Shown here: one piece after another, positions 17,553-27,063 of the stretch
How positions within the stretch are numbered: the first letter of the stretch is position 1
How the letters are laid out: each line of letters starts with the position of its first letter
NCBI GenBank assembly: GCA_937880875.1
Contig: CALGRI010000080.1
Span: 1-43,472 of the forward strand
DNA length: 43,472 nt
Direction of reading: 5' to 3'
DNA from: an uncultured Pseudomonadota bacterium
GTDB taxonomy: Bacteria > Desulfobacterota > Desulfobacteria > Desulfobacterales > Desulfobacteraceae
Made by a program: the position numbers and the translations under genes
The notes under the pieces: generated by a model
The model's database searches: none
Told to the model about the DNA's origin: nothing
Seen by the model: the letters and a program-made list of their open reading frames with translations, nothing else

Positions 17553-19508
17553 ATGTCAAAGACACACTTCCCACATCTTTTTAAAAAAGGGAAAATAGGA
17601 AACTTTACCACAAAAAACCGTATCGTCATGCTTCCCATGGCCAGACAGTTCCAAGGTATGAATGGTGAAGTCACCCAGAAAACCATTGATTATTTTGCTG
17701 AAAGGGCCAAGGGAGGCGTGGGATTGATCATCATTGGTTCCACAAGGATTTTCCCCCCGGGACATAAATTCTATACTCCAGCCTCCTTAAATTTGAGTGC
17801 CCCCCAGTTTATTCCCGGTCATTGTGAGCTTGTCCAGGCCCTGCATGCCCATGGAGCTAAAGTCAGCATCCAGTTCGGCCATATCGGCGGGCAGACACAT
17901 ATGCAGAGTGTGGCGGCTTCCAATGTTCAGCAGTTATTTTGTGACGGGACCCCATATACCAAACCCATTCCCATTACAAGAAGTGAGATCTGGGACACCA
18001 TTGATCTGTTTGCCAAAGGTGCTGTCATGGCAAAAACAGCCGGCTATGACATGGTTGAAATCCATGCAGCCCACGGATATCTGCTTGGCAGCTTCCTTTC
18101 CCCCTTTCTCAATACCCGGAAAGATGAATTTGGTGGATCCCTTGAAAACCGAACCCGGTTCCATGTAGAAATGCTAAAGGCGATTAAAACCCAGGCCGGT
18201 GATGATTTCCCTGTTACCGTTCGCATCAGTGCCCTTGATTACCTTGACAATAGTATTAACCTGGCTGAATCCTGCCAGGTTGCAAAAATCCTGGAAGCTG
18301 CCGGGGCAGATGTTATCAGTGTTTCTGCAGGATGTCATGAAACACAGCATCTATCCAACGACACCATGCGAATGGAAGAAGATTTTAAACGGCCGCTTTT
18401 TGAAGCCATTAAAAAAGCGGTAAAAATTCCTATTATCGTTGCCGGTGGATATCGAAACCCGGACGTAAGTGAGAAAATTGTCTCTGACGGGATAGCTGAT
18501 TTCCTTGGAATAGCAAGACCCCTTCTGGCTGATCCCCAATGGCCCCAAAAAGCAGCTCAGGGCAAAGTGGATGACATCAGGAAATGCCTGTCATGCGGAG
18601 AGTGTCTGTACATCAGAGGAGGTGCCTTTAATTATCCCCAGAGCTGTGCCGTCAATGCAGTTTTTGGCAGGGAGAAGGACTGGACCGAGATTGTACCTGC
18701 ACAGAGAAAAAAGAAAGTCATGGTTATCGGCGGTGGTCCGGCCGGCATGGAAGCGGCAAGGGTGGCATCTTTGAGGGGGCATTCCGTATCCTTATATGAA
18801 AAGGGAGGGGAACTTGGCGGACAGCTCCTGCTGGCATCAAAGCCTCCCGGAAAAAAGAGAATGCTCTGGCTGCGGGACTATCTTGCAAACCAGATTGAAA
18901 AAACAGGCGTGAACATCAAGTTCGGTGTCGAAGTCACACAAGAACTCATTGCCGCTGAGAACCCTGATGAAATTATCATGGCTACAGGTGCCATCCCCAA
19001 ACAGATCGACATACCCGGAAGCGAGACCAACAATATTGTGCTTGCCTGGGATGTTCTTCGTGGGGAAGTCCCTCTGAAAAACCAGAAGGTCGCTGTTATC
19101 GGAGGCAGTATGCTTGCCTGTGAAACAGCTGAACTTATCGCATCCTGGGACAATGAAGTGGCTGTGGTCAAAATGCGCCCCGGATCTTATATGGCAGAAG
19201 ACTGTGAGCCTACCAACAGAAGGGGCATAATGGAATTTATGCAGGAGCATAAGGTCAGGGAGATTACCGATCATAAACTTGAAAAAATTACCGGCACGGG
19301 TGTTGACCTTATAGATAATGAATCGGGTAAAACTGTTTGTGTTAAAGCTGAGGTCATCGTTCTGGCCCTTGGTTCAACACCTGTACAGGGTCTTGCAGAT
19401 GTCTTGGAAAAACAAGAGATACCCTTCACCATGATCGGTGACTGCACCACGCCTAAAAATATTAAACAGGCGATTTATCAAGGAGCACTTATCGGACGTC
19501 AGGTATGA
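17553..19508 (+). CDS. Fe-S flavoprotein of the 2,4-dienoyl-CoA reductase / Old Yellow Enzyme family
   Basis: A 651-residue enzyme. Residues about 1-335 form an FMN-binding OYE-type barrel (NRIVMLPMARQF; HAAHGYLLGSFLSP with the catalytic His pair; NTRKDEFGGSLENRTRF). A 4Fe-4S site follows with C345, C348, C351 and C365 (RKCLSCGECLY). The C-terminal part has FAD/NAD(P)-binding folds (VMVIGGGPAGMEAARVA near residue 390, VAVIGGSMLACETAELI near 515). Length matches FadH, enoate reductases and trimethylamine dehydrogenase-type proteins (about 640-680). It could reduce a C=C bond in a hydroxylated ring or an enoyl compound. A dehydrogenating or N-demethylating role cannot be excluded. AAGGAGA precedes the start. 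Confidence 0.92.
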   Translation: MSKTHFPHLFKKGKIGNFTTKNRIVMLPMARQFQGMNGEVTQKTIDYFAERAKGGVGLIIIGSTRIFPPGHKFYTPASLNLSAPQFIPGHCELVQALHAHGAKVSIQFGHIGGQTHMQSVAASNVQQLFCDGTPYTKPIPITRSEIWDTIDLFAKGAVMAKTAGYDMVEIHAAHGYLLGSFLSPFLNTRKDEFGGSLENRTRFHVEMLKAIKTQAGDDFPVTVRISALDYLDNSINLAESCQVAKILEAAGADVISVSAGCHETQHLSNDTMRMEEDFKRPLFEAIKKAVKIPIIVAGGYRNPDVSEKIVSDGIADFLGIARPLLADPQWPQKAAQGKVDDIRKCLSCGECLYIRGGAFNYPQSCAVNAVFGREKDWTEIVPAQRKKKVMVIGGGPAGMEAARVASLRGHSVSLYEKGGELGGQLLLASKPPGKKRMLWLRDYLANQIEKTGVNIKFGVEVTQELIAAENPDEIIMATGAIPKQIDIPGSETNNIVLAWDVLRGEVPLKNQKVAVIGGSMLACETAELIASWDNEVAVVKMRPGSYMAEDCEPTNRRGIMEFMQEHKVREITDHKLEKITGTGVDLIDNESGKTVCVKAEVIVLALGSTPVQGLADVLEKQEIPFTMIGDCTTPKNIKQAIYQGALIGRQV

Positions 19509-19557
19509 TGTTTAACAACGACTGACTGCCGCTATTGAAAATAAAAAACAATAGTCG

Positions 19558-19579
19558 GGGGGAAAAGCATGTTTCCCCC
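19558..19579. other. Strong intercistronic stem-loop
   Basis: GGGGGAAA (19558-19565) pairs with TTTCCCCC (19572-19579) around a 6-nt loop. It is placed between the flavoprotein and the next CoA-transferase. No U-run follows on the plus strand, so it is more likely an mRNA-stability or processing element than a terminator. Confidence 0.55.
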
Positions 19580-19614
19580 GGCCAAAAAAGACAAGACATT
19601 ATTGGAGATAAATT

Positions 19615-20823
19615 ATGGGTGACTTACCACTTGAAGGATACCGGGTAATTGATTTTGGCTGGGCTGCTGCCGCACCACGGGCAACCTGTCTCTTGGCAGA
19701 CATGGGCGCCCAGGTTATTAAGGTGGAAACACGCAAGCGCCTTGACCCTGTCAGGTTCGGCCCCGACAATATCGAACGGGACCCGGAAAAGGACCCGCTG
19801 TTTCATAGTATAAACAGGAATAAACTGGGCATCCTTTTAGACCTGACCCGGCCTGAAGGCAAAACACTCATCCGGGACTTGATAAAAAAAAGTGATGTCG
19901 TGGTAGAAAACTTCTCCCCGGGCGTGATGAAAAGACTCTCTTTAGATTATGATGAATTAAAGAAACTGAAAAAAGATATTATCATGATTTCTTTTCCAGG
20001 CGTGGGCAGCGAGGGGCCTTTGTCGGATGTGGTCACCTACGGCCCGTCACTTGCTGCACTTTCAGGGCTGGACAATCTGATCGGATATGAAGGCGAACGG
20101 GTCTTAGGAATGCAGCAGGCCTATGCTGATATTAATTCCTCCCTTTTCGGTGCTTTTGCCGTTCAAATTGCATTATACCATCGTGAAAAATATAAAGAAG
20201 GCCAGCACATAGAGGTTGCCCAGATGGAATCCTTGTTGAGCACCATGCCGGAACCGATGATGGAATACAGTTTTAATAATCGCAATTTAACCTCCGTGGG
20301 CAATAACAACACTATGATGGCTGTTCACAACAATTACCCCTGCATGGGAGAAGACAAGTGGGTATCCATCGCCATTCTGACGGATGTGGAATGGAAATCT
20401 TTTTGTTCGGCCTTAGGAGATCCCTCCTGGACACAGGAAGATGAGTTTGCAGATAACCACAAAAGAAGAGTGAACCGCAAAAAACTCGATCAACTCATTG
20501 GCGAATGGACCCTGACAAAGACGTCTTATGAAGTCATGGGAATTCTTCAGAATGCAGGTGTTGCCGCAACTCCATGTGCCGATACCGAAGACCGGTTTTC
20601 AGACCCTCATCTTCAGGAACGTCAGAATATTGTCAATATTGAACACCCCGTAACAGGACTTGACTTTGTTCCCAATGTTGTCTGCAATTTGAGTGAAACA
20701 CCCGGTCAAATCAGAAGACCGGCACCCATGTTAGGCGAGCATAATCATTATGTTTACGGAGAAATTTTGGGACTGCCTAGAGAAAAAATCGAACACTATA
20801 TAGAAGAAAAAATTATTTATTAA
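19615..20823 (+). CDS. Class III (CaiB/BaiF) CoA-transferase, catalytic Asp present
   Basis: A 402-residue formyl-CoA-transferase-type protein. The N-terminal CoA-binding segment reads LLADMGAQVIKVETRKRLDPVR. The acyl-enzyme Asp of the family is most likely D172 in AYADINSSLFGAFAVQIAL, and the usual GQHIEVAQMES follows. It transfers CoA between carboxylic acids with retention of the thioester bond. GGAG precedes the ATG. It is the first of four family members in the window and lies before the cyclic amidohydrolase, so it may activate a ring-opened acid. Confidence 0.92.
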   Translation: MGDLPLEGYRVIDFGWAAAAPRATCLLADMGAQVIKVETRKRLDPVRFGPDNIERDPEKDPLFHSINRNKLGILLDLTRPEGKTLIRDLIKKSDVVVENFSPGVMKRLSLDYDELKKLKKDIIMISFPGVGSEGPLSDVVTYGPSLAALSGLDNLIGYEGERVLGMQQAYADINSSLFGAFAVQIALYHREKYKEGQHIEVAQMESLLSTMPEPMMEYSFNNRNLTSVGNNNTMMAVHNNYPCMGEDKWVSIAILTDVEWKSFCSALGDPSWTQEDEFADNHKRRVNRKKLDQLIGEWTLTKTSYEVMGILQNAGVAATPCADTEDRFSDPHLQERQNIVNIEHPVTGLDFVPNVVCNLSETPGQIRRPAPMLGEHNHYVYGEILGLPREKIEHYIEEKIIY

Positions 20824-20839
20824 AAAACAAGAGGGCCTG

Positions 20840-22207
20840 ATGCAAGTTGATACGATTATAAAAAACTGTAAAATTGTCAGGCATGACGGAATTCTGGATG
20901 CCGGATTGGCCATTGAACGTGGGAAAATAGTTGCCCTGGCAAAGGAATCCGAACTGCCGGATGCCAAAACTATTATAGATGGCAAGGGAAACTTTGTCAT
21001 TCCCGGGATCGTGGATGCCCATGTTCATCTTCAGTATCCACCGGGTATTGATCCTGAATCAAATATCCGGGCTGAAACCCGGGCCTGTGCGGCAGGCGGA
21101 TGCACCACCCTGATACACTTGCTGGCGCCGGCAGACAATATTAAAGACCAGGCAAAGGAATTTGTCGGACTCTATGAAAAAAATGCCTATGTCGACCTTG
21201 CTTTAAGTGCACGGATTTATACCCGAGAAAATATAAGTCAAATCAGTGAGATATATGATTACGGGATTAACAGTGTCAAACTTTTGCTCCCTTACAAGGG
21301 AAGTGAAGCCGTCTGGAAAGGACGTTCCGGAGGTATAGATGACGGCATTGTTTATCTGACCTTTAAAGAGGTCGCAAGGCTGGCCAGACAGGGGCGTGAC
21401 ATATTTGTCAGAGTCCACTGTGAAAACGTGGAAATCTTTCTTGGGATAAAGAATGAATTTTTAGAACAGGGATTGGAGCCAGGCTCCTGGAATGAGGTAA
21501 GAACAAGGGTTTGTGAACAGGAATCCATGCAGAAATGCCTCTATCTGGCCGAAATAACCGGATGCCCTATCTATGTTGTCCATATGACCATTAAAGAAGG
21601 CCTGCAGCTTTTGACAAAAGCCAAAGCCCAGGGCGTAAATGTGATGACTGAAACCTGTGTCCAATATTTAACGCAGAACACGGATAATGTTGATCCGATC
21701 CTTTCCAAGGTCAACCCGCCCATCCGTGAGTCCGAAGATAACGAAAAACTCTGGGAAGCATTAAGAAACGGCAGCATTGATGTGGTTGCCACAGACCACG
21801 CCCCGGTCCCAAAATCAATGAAGCAAAATTTCTGGGATGCCACACCCGGCATGCCCGGCTCAGAAACCTTTTTGCCCCTGATGCTCAGTGAAGGGGTAAA
21901 CAAAGGACGAATTTCTCTGGAACGACTCGTTGATGTCTGCTGCTACAGCCCGGCTCGAAAATTCGGCCTTGCCCCCCGAAAAGGAGTTCTGGATATCGGT
22001 TCTGATGCAGATCTGGTGTTAATTGATCTTGAAAAAGAGGATATTGCACTGGAAAATCCAATGTATTCCAACAGCGATTTTTCAACCGTGGCAGGGAAAA
22101 AAATCAAAGGGTGGCCGACTCTGACCATGCTGAGGGGAAAAATTGTTGTCAAGGATCAAAAAGTAACCGGTGAAAGCGGATATGGCAGGTATGTACCGGG
22201 CCAATAG
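20840..22207 (+). CDS. Dihydropyrimidinase/dihydroorotase-like cyclic amidohydrolase
   Basis: A 455-residue member of the hydantoinase branch of the amidohydrolase superfamily. Metal-site residues are in place: HxH in DAHVHLQY, a candidate carboxylated Lys in SVKLLLPY, His in VRVHCEN and VVHMT, and Asp in ATDHAP. Such enzymes hydrolyse cyclic amides (dihydropyrimidines, hydantoins, dihydroorotate). In this operon, after molybdenum hydroxylases and an OYE-type reductase, it could open a partly reduced lactam ring, comparable to the enamidase step of nicotinate fermentation (inference). The ATG follows AAGAGGG and lies 17 bp after the CoA-transferase. Confidence 0.9.
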   Translation: MQVDTIIKNCKIVRHDGILDAGLAIERGKIVALAKESELPDAKTIIDGKGNFVIPGIVDAHVHLQYPPGIDPESNIRAETRACAAGGCTTLIHLLAPADNIKDQAKEFVGLYEKNAYVDLALSARIYTRENISQISEIYDYGINSVKLLLPYKGSEAVWKGRSGGIDDGIVYLTFKEVARLARQGRDIFVRVHCENVEIFLGIKNEFLEQGLEPGSWNEVRTRVCEQESMQKCLYLAEITGCPIYVVHMTIKEGLQLLTKAKAQGVNVMTETCVQYLTQNTDNVDPILSKVNPPIRESEDNEKLWEALRNGSIDVVATDHAPVPKSMKQNFWDATPGMPGSETFLPLMLSEGVNKGRISLERLVDVCCYSPARKFGLAPRKGVLDIGSDADLVLIDLEKEDIALENPMYSNSDFSTVAGKKIKGWPTLTMLRGKIVVKDQKVTGESGYGRYVPGQ

Positions 22208-22290
22208 AAAAGACCATACCCTGTTAATTTAGATAACTATGAATAATAAATGTTTTAGATCATTAATAAGATAAACCTAAGGAGATAGTG

Positions 22291-23187
22291 ATGAGTTCAG
22301 ACACAATTACGTCAGAAACACTGATTTATGAAAAAAAAGATTATGAAGAGGGGTCAGTTGCTACCCTGCAATTTAACAAACCGCATACCATGAATGCATT
22401 GAATATTGAATTCAGCAAGGAAATCGATGCTGCCCTGGATCAAATTGAACAGGATGACGATGTAAAGGCCGTCGTTTTTAAAGGCTCTGGAAATGCATTC
22501 TCTTCCGGATATGATCTTGGGCGTGTCTATTTTGTTTACGGTGGTGGCTCGGGAAAACCCAAAGACGACACCCGGCGCCCCAGCCAGAGAGCCCGGCTGG
22601 CATATGACAAATGGCGTGCGGAAAGCCTTCGCAGAATATTCTTCATGGACAAGATCACCATTGCACAGGTTCATGGATATTGTATCGGCGGCGGTCTATA
22701 CATGTCCCTTTGCTGTGATATGACAGTCTGTTCCGAAGATGCCAAGATCGGCCATGCTGAACAGAGACTCGGTTTTGCAGGGTCCATGTATGTATTTCCG
22801 ATTCTCATGAGCCTGATCGGCCAGAAAAAAGCAAGGGAAATGCTGCTCACCGGAAAACTGCTGGACGGGATAGAAGCGGAAAGAATCGGTCTTGTTAATA
22901 CAGTTGTACCGCTGGACCAGCTTGACGAGGAGGTCAGAAAACTGGCTGAATCCATGACCCTTCTCCCCCGTGACGGTATTGCCATAGGCAAGGCCTGTGC
23001 GAGACTGGCATATGATTCCATGGGACTGACCTCCGCCTTTGGACAGGGATATCTTGGACATACCATGTTCACCAACACAAGATTTGAGGAAGGCGAGTAC
23101 AATTTCCTCAGACGACGAAGGGATGTCGGAGTGAAAGAGGCCATCAAGGAAAGGGACGCTCGTTATAATAGAATTTTTGATAAATAG
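22291..23187 (+). CDS. Enoyl-CoA hydratase/isomerase-family protein with altered first Glu
   Basis: A crotonase-fold protein of 298 residues, longer than the usual 255-260 because of a polar insertion after FSSGYDLGRV (about residues 75-105). The oxyanion-hole region is GYCIGGGLYMSLCCDM, so the position of the first catalytic Glu of enoyl-CoA hydratase holds Tyr137; the second Glu remains in GHAEQRLGF. This suggests a variant reaction such as hydrolysis, isomerisation or ring cleavage in place of simple hydration. ATG 22291 is preferred over an adjacent GTG because GGAG sits six bases upstream. It follows the cyclic amidohydrolase by 83 bp. Confidence 0.85.
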   Translation: MSSDTITSETLIYEKKDYEEGSVATLQFNKPHTMNALNIEFSKEIDAALDQIEQDDDVKAVVFKGSGNAFSSGYDLGRVYFVYGGGSGKPKDDTRRPSQRARLAYDKWRAESLRRIFFMDKITIAQVHGYCIGGGLYMSLCCDMTVCSEDAKIGHAEQRLGFAGSMYVFPILMSLIGQKKAREMLLTGKLLDGIEAERIGLVNTVVPLDQLDEEVRKLAESMTLLPRDGIAIGKACARLAYDSMGLTSAFGQGYLGHTMFTNTRFEEGEYNFLRRRRDVGVKEAIKERDARYNRIFDK

Positions 23188-23322
23188 TGTTTAAACGAAA
23201 ACTCACCCATCTACTGCGTTGCTGCAAAATCCTGGAACGAAAGAATCTCCAGGCTTGTTAATAAAACTTAAGGCAAGGGCTATAAAGGCAGACCCTGAAA
23301 CTAAATAATTAGGAGAAGGTTA
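23188..23322 (+). other. Intergenic gap before the second molybdenum hydroxylase set
   Basis: A 135-bp stretch with no gene. I found neither a GG-N10-GC promoter nor a terminator. The segment around 23205-23240 (ending GCGTTGCTGCAAAATCC) has the look of a dispersed intergenic repeat, but only one copy occurs in this window. Confidence 0.25.
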
Positions 23323-24180
23323 ATGGAAACTTTTGAATATATCAAACCCAAAAGTATGGATGATGCCATAAATGCGTTGAATACATATGAAAATGCCTTT
23401 TTGCTGGCCGGAGGAACTGATCTTTTGGTGGGCATGAAGTACAATTCCATTAAACCTGAGTGCATCGTAGACATAAAAGAAATACCCCGGATGAATACGT
23501 TTGAATTCATTGACGGGTGGCGGTTTGGGGCTTTGGTTACCGTCCGGGATATTGAGGTCTCAGACAGGCTCAAACAAACAATGCCCTTTCTTAACCAGAC
23601 TGCAAAAGCGCTGGGGTCAATTCAAATCAGAAACAGAGCCACCATTGGTGGAAACCTGTCCAATGCGTCTCCCTGTTCAAATTTCGGAGCAATGTTCCTG
23701 GCAATGGATGCAATGCTCAAAATTATTTCAAAAAATGGGGAACGGCAGATAGCTTTACAGGACTTTTTTTGCGGACCGAACCAGACAGTCTTGAAAAAAG
23801 GTGAAATATTGACTGAGATCAGGGTCCCGGAAGATGCAGGTCGGGCTGAAGGAATATTTTTAAAACATTCTGCAGGCAAATCCAATGATTTGGGCCTGGT
23901 GAATATTGCCATTACCCTGCACAGAGAGCCTATCACTAACTTGTGTAAGAAAATAGCCATTGCAATGGGAGCTGTTGCTCCGACCCCCATCCGGGCAAAA
24001 AAGGCTGAAGCAATTTTGAACAATAATATTTTGACACCTGATTTGATTGTAAGAGCAGCAAAAAAAGCATCAAACGAGGCAACTCCCATTTCAGATTTCA
24101 GAGCTTCGGCAGACTATAGAAGATCTTTGATTGCAACAATGGTTGCAAAGGGAATCAATACGCTTATTAAAGCTTCGTGA
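23323..24180 (+). CDS. Molybdenum hydroxylase FAD subunit (second set)
   Basis: A 285-residue FAD-binding medium subunit. The first FAD motif is AGGTDLLVGMKYN (about residue 30) and the second TIGGNLSNASPCSNFG (about residue 107), followed by the C-terminal domain with AIAMGAVAPTPIRAKKAE. It differs clearly from the first-set subunit at 10937, so it belongs to a distinct hydroxylase and is not a recent duplicate. AGGAGAAGG precedes the ATG. Confidence 0.93.
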   Translation: METFEYIKPKSMDDAINALNTYENAFLLAGGTDLLVGMKYNSIKPECIVDIKEIPRMNTFEFIDGWRFGALVTVRDIEVSDRLKQTMPFLNQTAKALGSIQIRNRATIGGNLSNASPCSNFGAMFLAMDAMLKIISKNGERQIALQDFFCGPNQTVLKKGEILTEIRVPEDAGRAEGIFLKHSAGKSNDLGLVNIAITLHREPITNLCKKIAIAMGAVAPTPIRAKKAEAILNNNILTPDLIVRAAKKASNEATPISDFRASADYRRSLIATMVAKGINTLIKAS

Positions 24181-24234
24181 TGTATTGAGATTTAAAACGA
24201 ACTCAATTATTGCAAATAAAGGGAGAACTTTAAC

Positions 24235-24714
24235 ATGATAAAAAAATATCCGGTTCGGGTCAATGTAAACGGTGACGATTATGAAGTTCTGGTTGACCCG
24301 AGAACGACATTGCTCCAATTTTTACGGGAAGACCTTGATTTAACAGGAACCAAGGAAGGATGTGATGAAGGAGATTGCGGAGCCTGTTCCGTCATCCTCA
24401 ATGATAAGGTCATAAGTTCCTGCCTGGTTTTGGCCGTGGAAGTTGATAATGCCGTAATCGAGACCATTGAAGGGGTAAAAACAGGGGAAGAACTGCATCC
24501 GGTCCAGCAGGCCTTTGTGGACAGCGGGGCCATCCAATGCGGTTTTTGTACACCCGGAATGGTCATCACAACAAAAGCCATGCTCCAGGAGATGCCGAAT
24601 CCCTCAACCCGGGAGGTTAAAGAGTATTTAGCAGGAAACCTGTGCCGGTGCACCGGCTATGTTAAAATTCTTGATGCCGTTGAAAACGCCAAAGAAAAAT
24701 TAAAAAATGGATAA
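24235..24714 (+). CDS. Molybdenum hydroxylase 2Fe-2S subunit (second set)
   Basis: A 159-residue small subunit with both cluster motifs: KEGCDEGDCGACSVILND with a later Cys (SSC), and QCGFCTPGM with GNLCRCTGY near the C terminus. AAGGGAG precedes the ATG. The downstream large-subunit gene begins within or just after its stop codon. Confidence 0.95.
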   Translation: MIKKYPVRVNVNGDDYEVLVDPRTTLLQFLREDLDLTGTKEGCDEGDCGACSVILNDKVISSCLVLAVEVDNAVIETIEGVKTGEELHPVQQAFVDSGAIQCGFCTPGMVITTKAMLQEMPNPSTREVKEYLAGNLCRCTGYVKILDAVENAKEKLKNG

Positions 24715-24730
24715 GAAGGGGGCACTTACA

Positions 24731-26434
24731 ATGAACAATTACTCTGTGATCGGAAAACGGATCAAAAACATGGATGCCGTGACCAAGGTTACAGGCAAGG
24801 CTGTTTTTGCTGCAGATATAAAGTTAAAAGGAATGCTCTACGGCAAAATTCTCAGATCCAAGGTGGCCCATGCCAGAATCTTGAGCATTGATGTTTCAAA
24901 GGCCCGGCAACTTAAAGGTGTAAAGGCGGTTATCACCTGTGAAGATACCCCCTTGATAAAATACAGCATTCATCCTTTAATGGCTGACAAACTTGCATTT
25001 GAAGATAAGAAAGTCAGACATGTAGGTGATGAAATAGCAGCGGTAGCTGCCATTGATGAAGAGACTGCTGCCAAGGCAATCTCTTTGATTAAAGTTGAAC
25101 TGGAAGAACTTGAAAGCGTCTTTGACCCAGTCGAAGCAATGAAAGCAGGGGCGCCTGATATCCATGATCATGTTGAAAATAATATCTCCAAACATTTTAA
25201 GATGGATTGCGGCGATATTGAACAGGGATTTGCAAAATCAGAATTTATAATAGAAAAAACATTTACCACCCATGCCCAGTCCCATTCCAGCATTGAAACT
25301 CATGTCTGTGTGGCAGATTACAACCCGGACCATCAGGTCACGGTGTGGGTCAATACCCAGGCACCTCACCCATTAAAGCATAGAATCTCCCAGGTCCTTG
25401 CCATTGAACCGGAAAAGATTCGTGTTATTCCGCCTTATATCGGTGGGGCTTTCGGTAGTAAAATTGATCTGGATACCACCCATGTTGCCTGCGTGCTGCT
25501 GTCAAAAAAAACGGGTCGACCGGTTAAAATAATCAACACACGTGAAGAGCAGTTCGCTGCAACAAGGATGCGACACCCATCCATTACTGAATTAAAGTTC
25601 GGGTTCAACCATGACGGGACCATAGTTGTAAAACAGGCAAAAGCAATCATTGACAATGGTGCCTATAACAGCCATGGCCCATCCGTCATGGGCTATCATA
25701 ACGTCATGTTTTCTTCACTTTATCGTGTTGAAAACATATCATATGAAGGTTTTCTTGTTTATACAAACAAGAATTACGGAGGAGCATGCCGGGGCTATGG
25801 CGATCCCCAGGCAACATTTGCCCAGGAAACAATGATGGACATGATTGCCGAAAAATTGAATATGGACCCCATAGAATTAAGACTGAAAAATGCTAATCAT
25901 CCGGATGAAAAGACGGCAAACGCCGTAGAAATAACAAGCTGCGGCCTGAAGGAAACCCTTGAAGCTGTTAAAAAAGCGTCCAACTGGTCCGAAAAAAAGA
26001 AGACCAAGCAAAAATATAGGGGCCTTGGCGTTGCATCCATGATCTATACCGGCGGCGGCAGCAGGGGGTCCGGGTTTAATTACTCTGGAGCCACTATGAA
26101 AATGGATGCTTCCGGAACTATCTTTTTGAACACGGGTGCCACGGATATCGGCCAAGGGTCAAATACCACGCTTACCATGATAGCTGCTGAAATACTCGGG
26201 ATGGAGCCGGAACAGATCCGGCTTATCACCTCTGATACAGATACCACATTGCCCTGCATGGGCACCTTTGGTTCCCGGGTGACGTTCTGTGCTGGAAATG
26301 CAGTGTCCCAGGCCGCCCTTAATCTCAAAGAAAAATTATATCCCAGGCCGCCGATATATTGGGGGAACCGGTTGAGCGCCTGGAGATCAAAGCGCGTAAT
26401 GTCTGTGTCGCACAAGAACCCGAAAAAGGGGTAG
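24731..26434 (+). CDS. Molybdenum hydroxylase molybdopterin subunit (second set), 5' part before a frameshift
   Basis: The first about 535 residues of a large subunit match the family: GGAFGSKIDLDTTHVACVLL, GACRGYGDPQATFAQETMMD and GATDIGQGSNTTLTM. After NLKEKL (about 26338) the frame leaves the family and runs to a stop at 26434. The true continuation starts one base off (QAADILGEPVERLE from 26344) and runs to 27003. A single missing base between about 26331 and 26344, for example in the run of five A, explains it. ATG 24731 is chosen (AAGAAGGGGG upstream); an ATG at 24707 overlaps the previous gene. As read, this part lacks the catalytic Glu region. Confidence 0.85.
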   Translation: MNNYSVIGKRIKNMDAVTKVTGKAVFAADIKLKGMLYGKILRSKVAHARILSIDVSKARQLKGVKAVITCEDTPLIKYSIHPLMADKLAFEDKKVRHVGDEIAAVAAIDEETAAKAISLIKVELEELESVFDPVEAMKAGAPDIHDHVENNISKHFKMDCGDIEQGFAKSEFIIEKTFTTHAQSHSSIETHVCVADYNPDHQVTVWVNTQAPHPLKHRISQVLAIEPEKIRVIPPYIGGAFGSKIDLDTTHVACVLLSKKTGRPVKIINTREEQFAATRMRHPSITELKFGFNHDGTIVVKQAKAIIDNGAYNSHGPSVMGYHNVMFSSLYRVENISYEGFLVYTNKNYGGACRGYGDPQATFAQETMMDMIAEKLNMDPIELRLKNANHPDEKTANAVEITSCGLKETLEAVKKASNWSEKKKTKQKYRGLGVASMIYTGGGSRGSGFNYSGATMKMDASGTIFLNTGATDIGQGSNTTLTMIAAEILGMEPEQIRLITSDTDTTLPCMGTFGSRVTFCAGNAVSQAALNLKEKLYPRPPIYWGNRLSAWRSKRVMSVSHKNPKKG

Positions 26435-27003
26435 CTTTTTCTCAGATTGGTGCTGTTTCTTATTCCCAAAAGCAAGAGGTATTGACAGGGGCAGGATATT
26501 ATGACGGACCCGAGATCGCCAAGAATTTTGATCCGAAAAGCTATTATGCCTATCCAGGACCTGCCATGTCCTTTGCCACCCACCTGGCCGAAGTAGAAGT
26601 TGATCCTGAAAGCGGCCGGGTGGAATTAATCAATTTTTATGCGGCCCATGATTCAGGCAAAGTTATCAACCCGCTTTTGGCAGAAGGACAGATAGAAGGC
26701 GGTGCAGTCATGGGTTTTGGCTGGGCCTTAACCGAAGAGTTAAAATTTGACAACGGCAGAATACTGAACCCGAATTTTCATGATTATAAGCTTTTTTCCA
26801 TCAAGGACATCCCACAGATTACCCCGATACTGGTGGAAACCTGCGATCCTAACGGTCCTTTCGGGGCAAAAGGGTTGGGAGAATGTGCCATGGTTCCCAC
26901 AGCACCGGCAATTTTAAATGCCATTTACGACGCTGTGGGGGTAAGGATTTGTGACCTTCCTGCCACGTCAGAAAAAGTTTTTAACCATATTAAATCGAAA
27001 TAA
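26359..27003 (+). CDS. Molybdenum hydroxylase molybdopterin subunit (second set), 3' part after the frameshift
   Basis: About 214 residues that continue the large subunit in another frame: ATHLAEVEVDPESGRVELIN, VINPLLAEGQIEGGAVMGFG and the catalytic GPFGAKGLGECAMVPTAPAI containing the active-site Glu. No ribosome-binding site precedes the apparent TTG at 26359, so it is not an independent gene. Joined with the upstream part by one added base it gives a normal protein of about 757 residues. Either a sequencing error or a real pseudogene is possible; the intact reading on both sides favours an error or a very recent mutation. Confidence 0.85.
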   Translation: MGEPVERLEIKARNVCVAQEPEKGVAFSQIGAVSYSQKQEVLTGAGYYDGPEIAKNFDPKSYYAYPGPAMSFATHLAEVEVDPESGRVELINFYAAHDSGKVINPLLAEGQIEGGAVMGFGWALTEELKFDNGRILNPNFHDYKLFSIKDIPQITPILVETCDPNGPFGAKGLGECAMVPTAPAILNAIYDAVGVRICDLPATSEKVFNHIKSK

Positions 27004-27063
27004 ACCCGAATGAAACAGCCTGTCCAACCGCTGTAAATTATAGTGAAGTTTAGGAGAATAACC

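Noticed and set aside
19558-19579. Rho-independent terminator inside the main operon
   Set aside because: The stem is strong, but no U-run follows on the plus strand; flanking genes are likely in the same operon.
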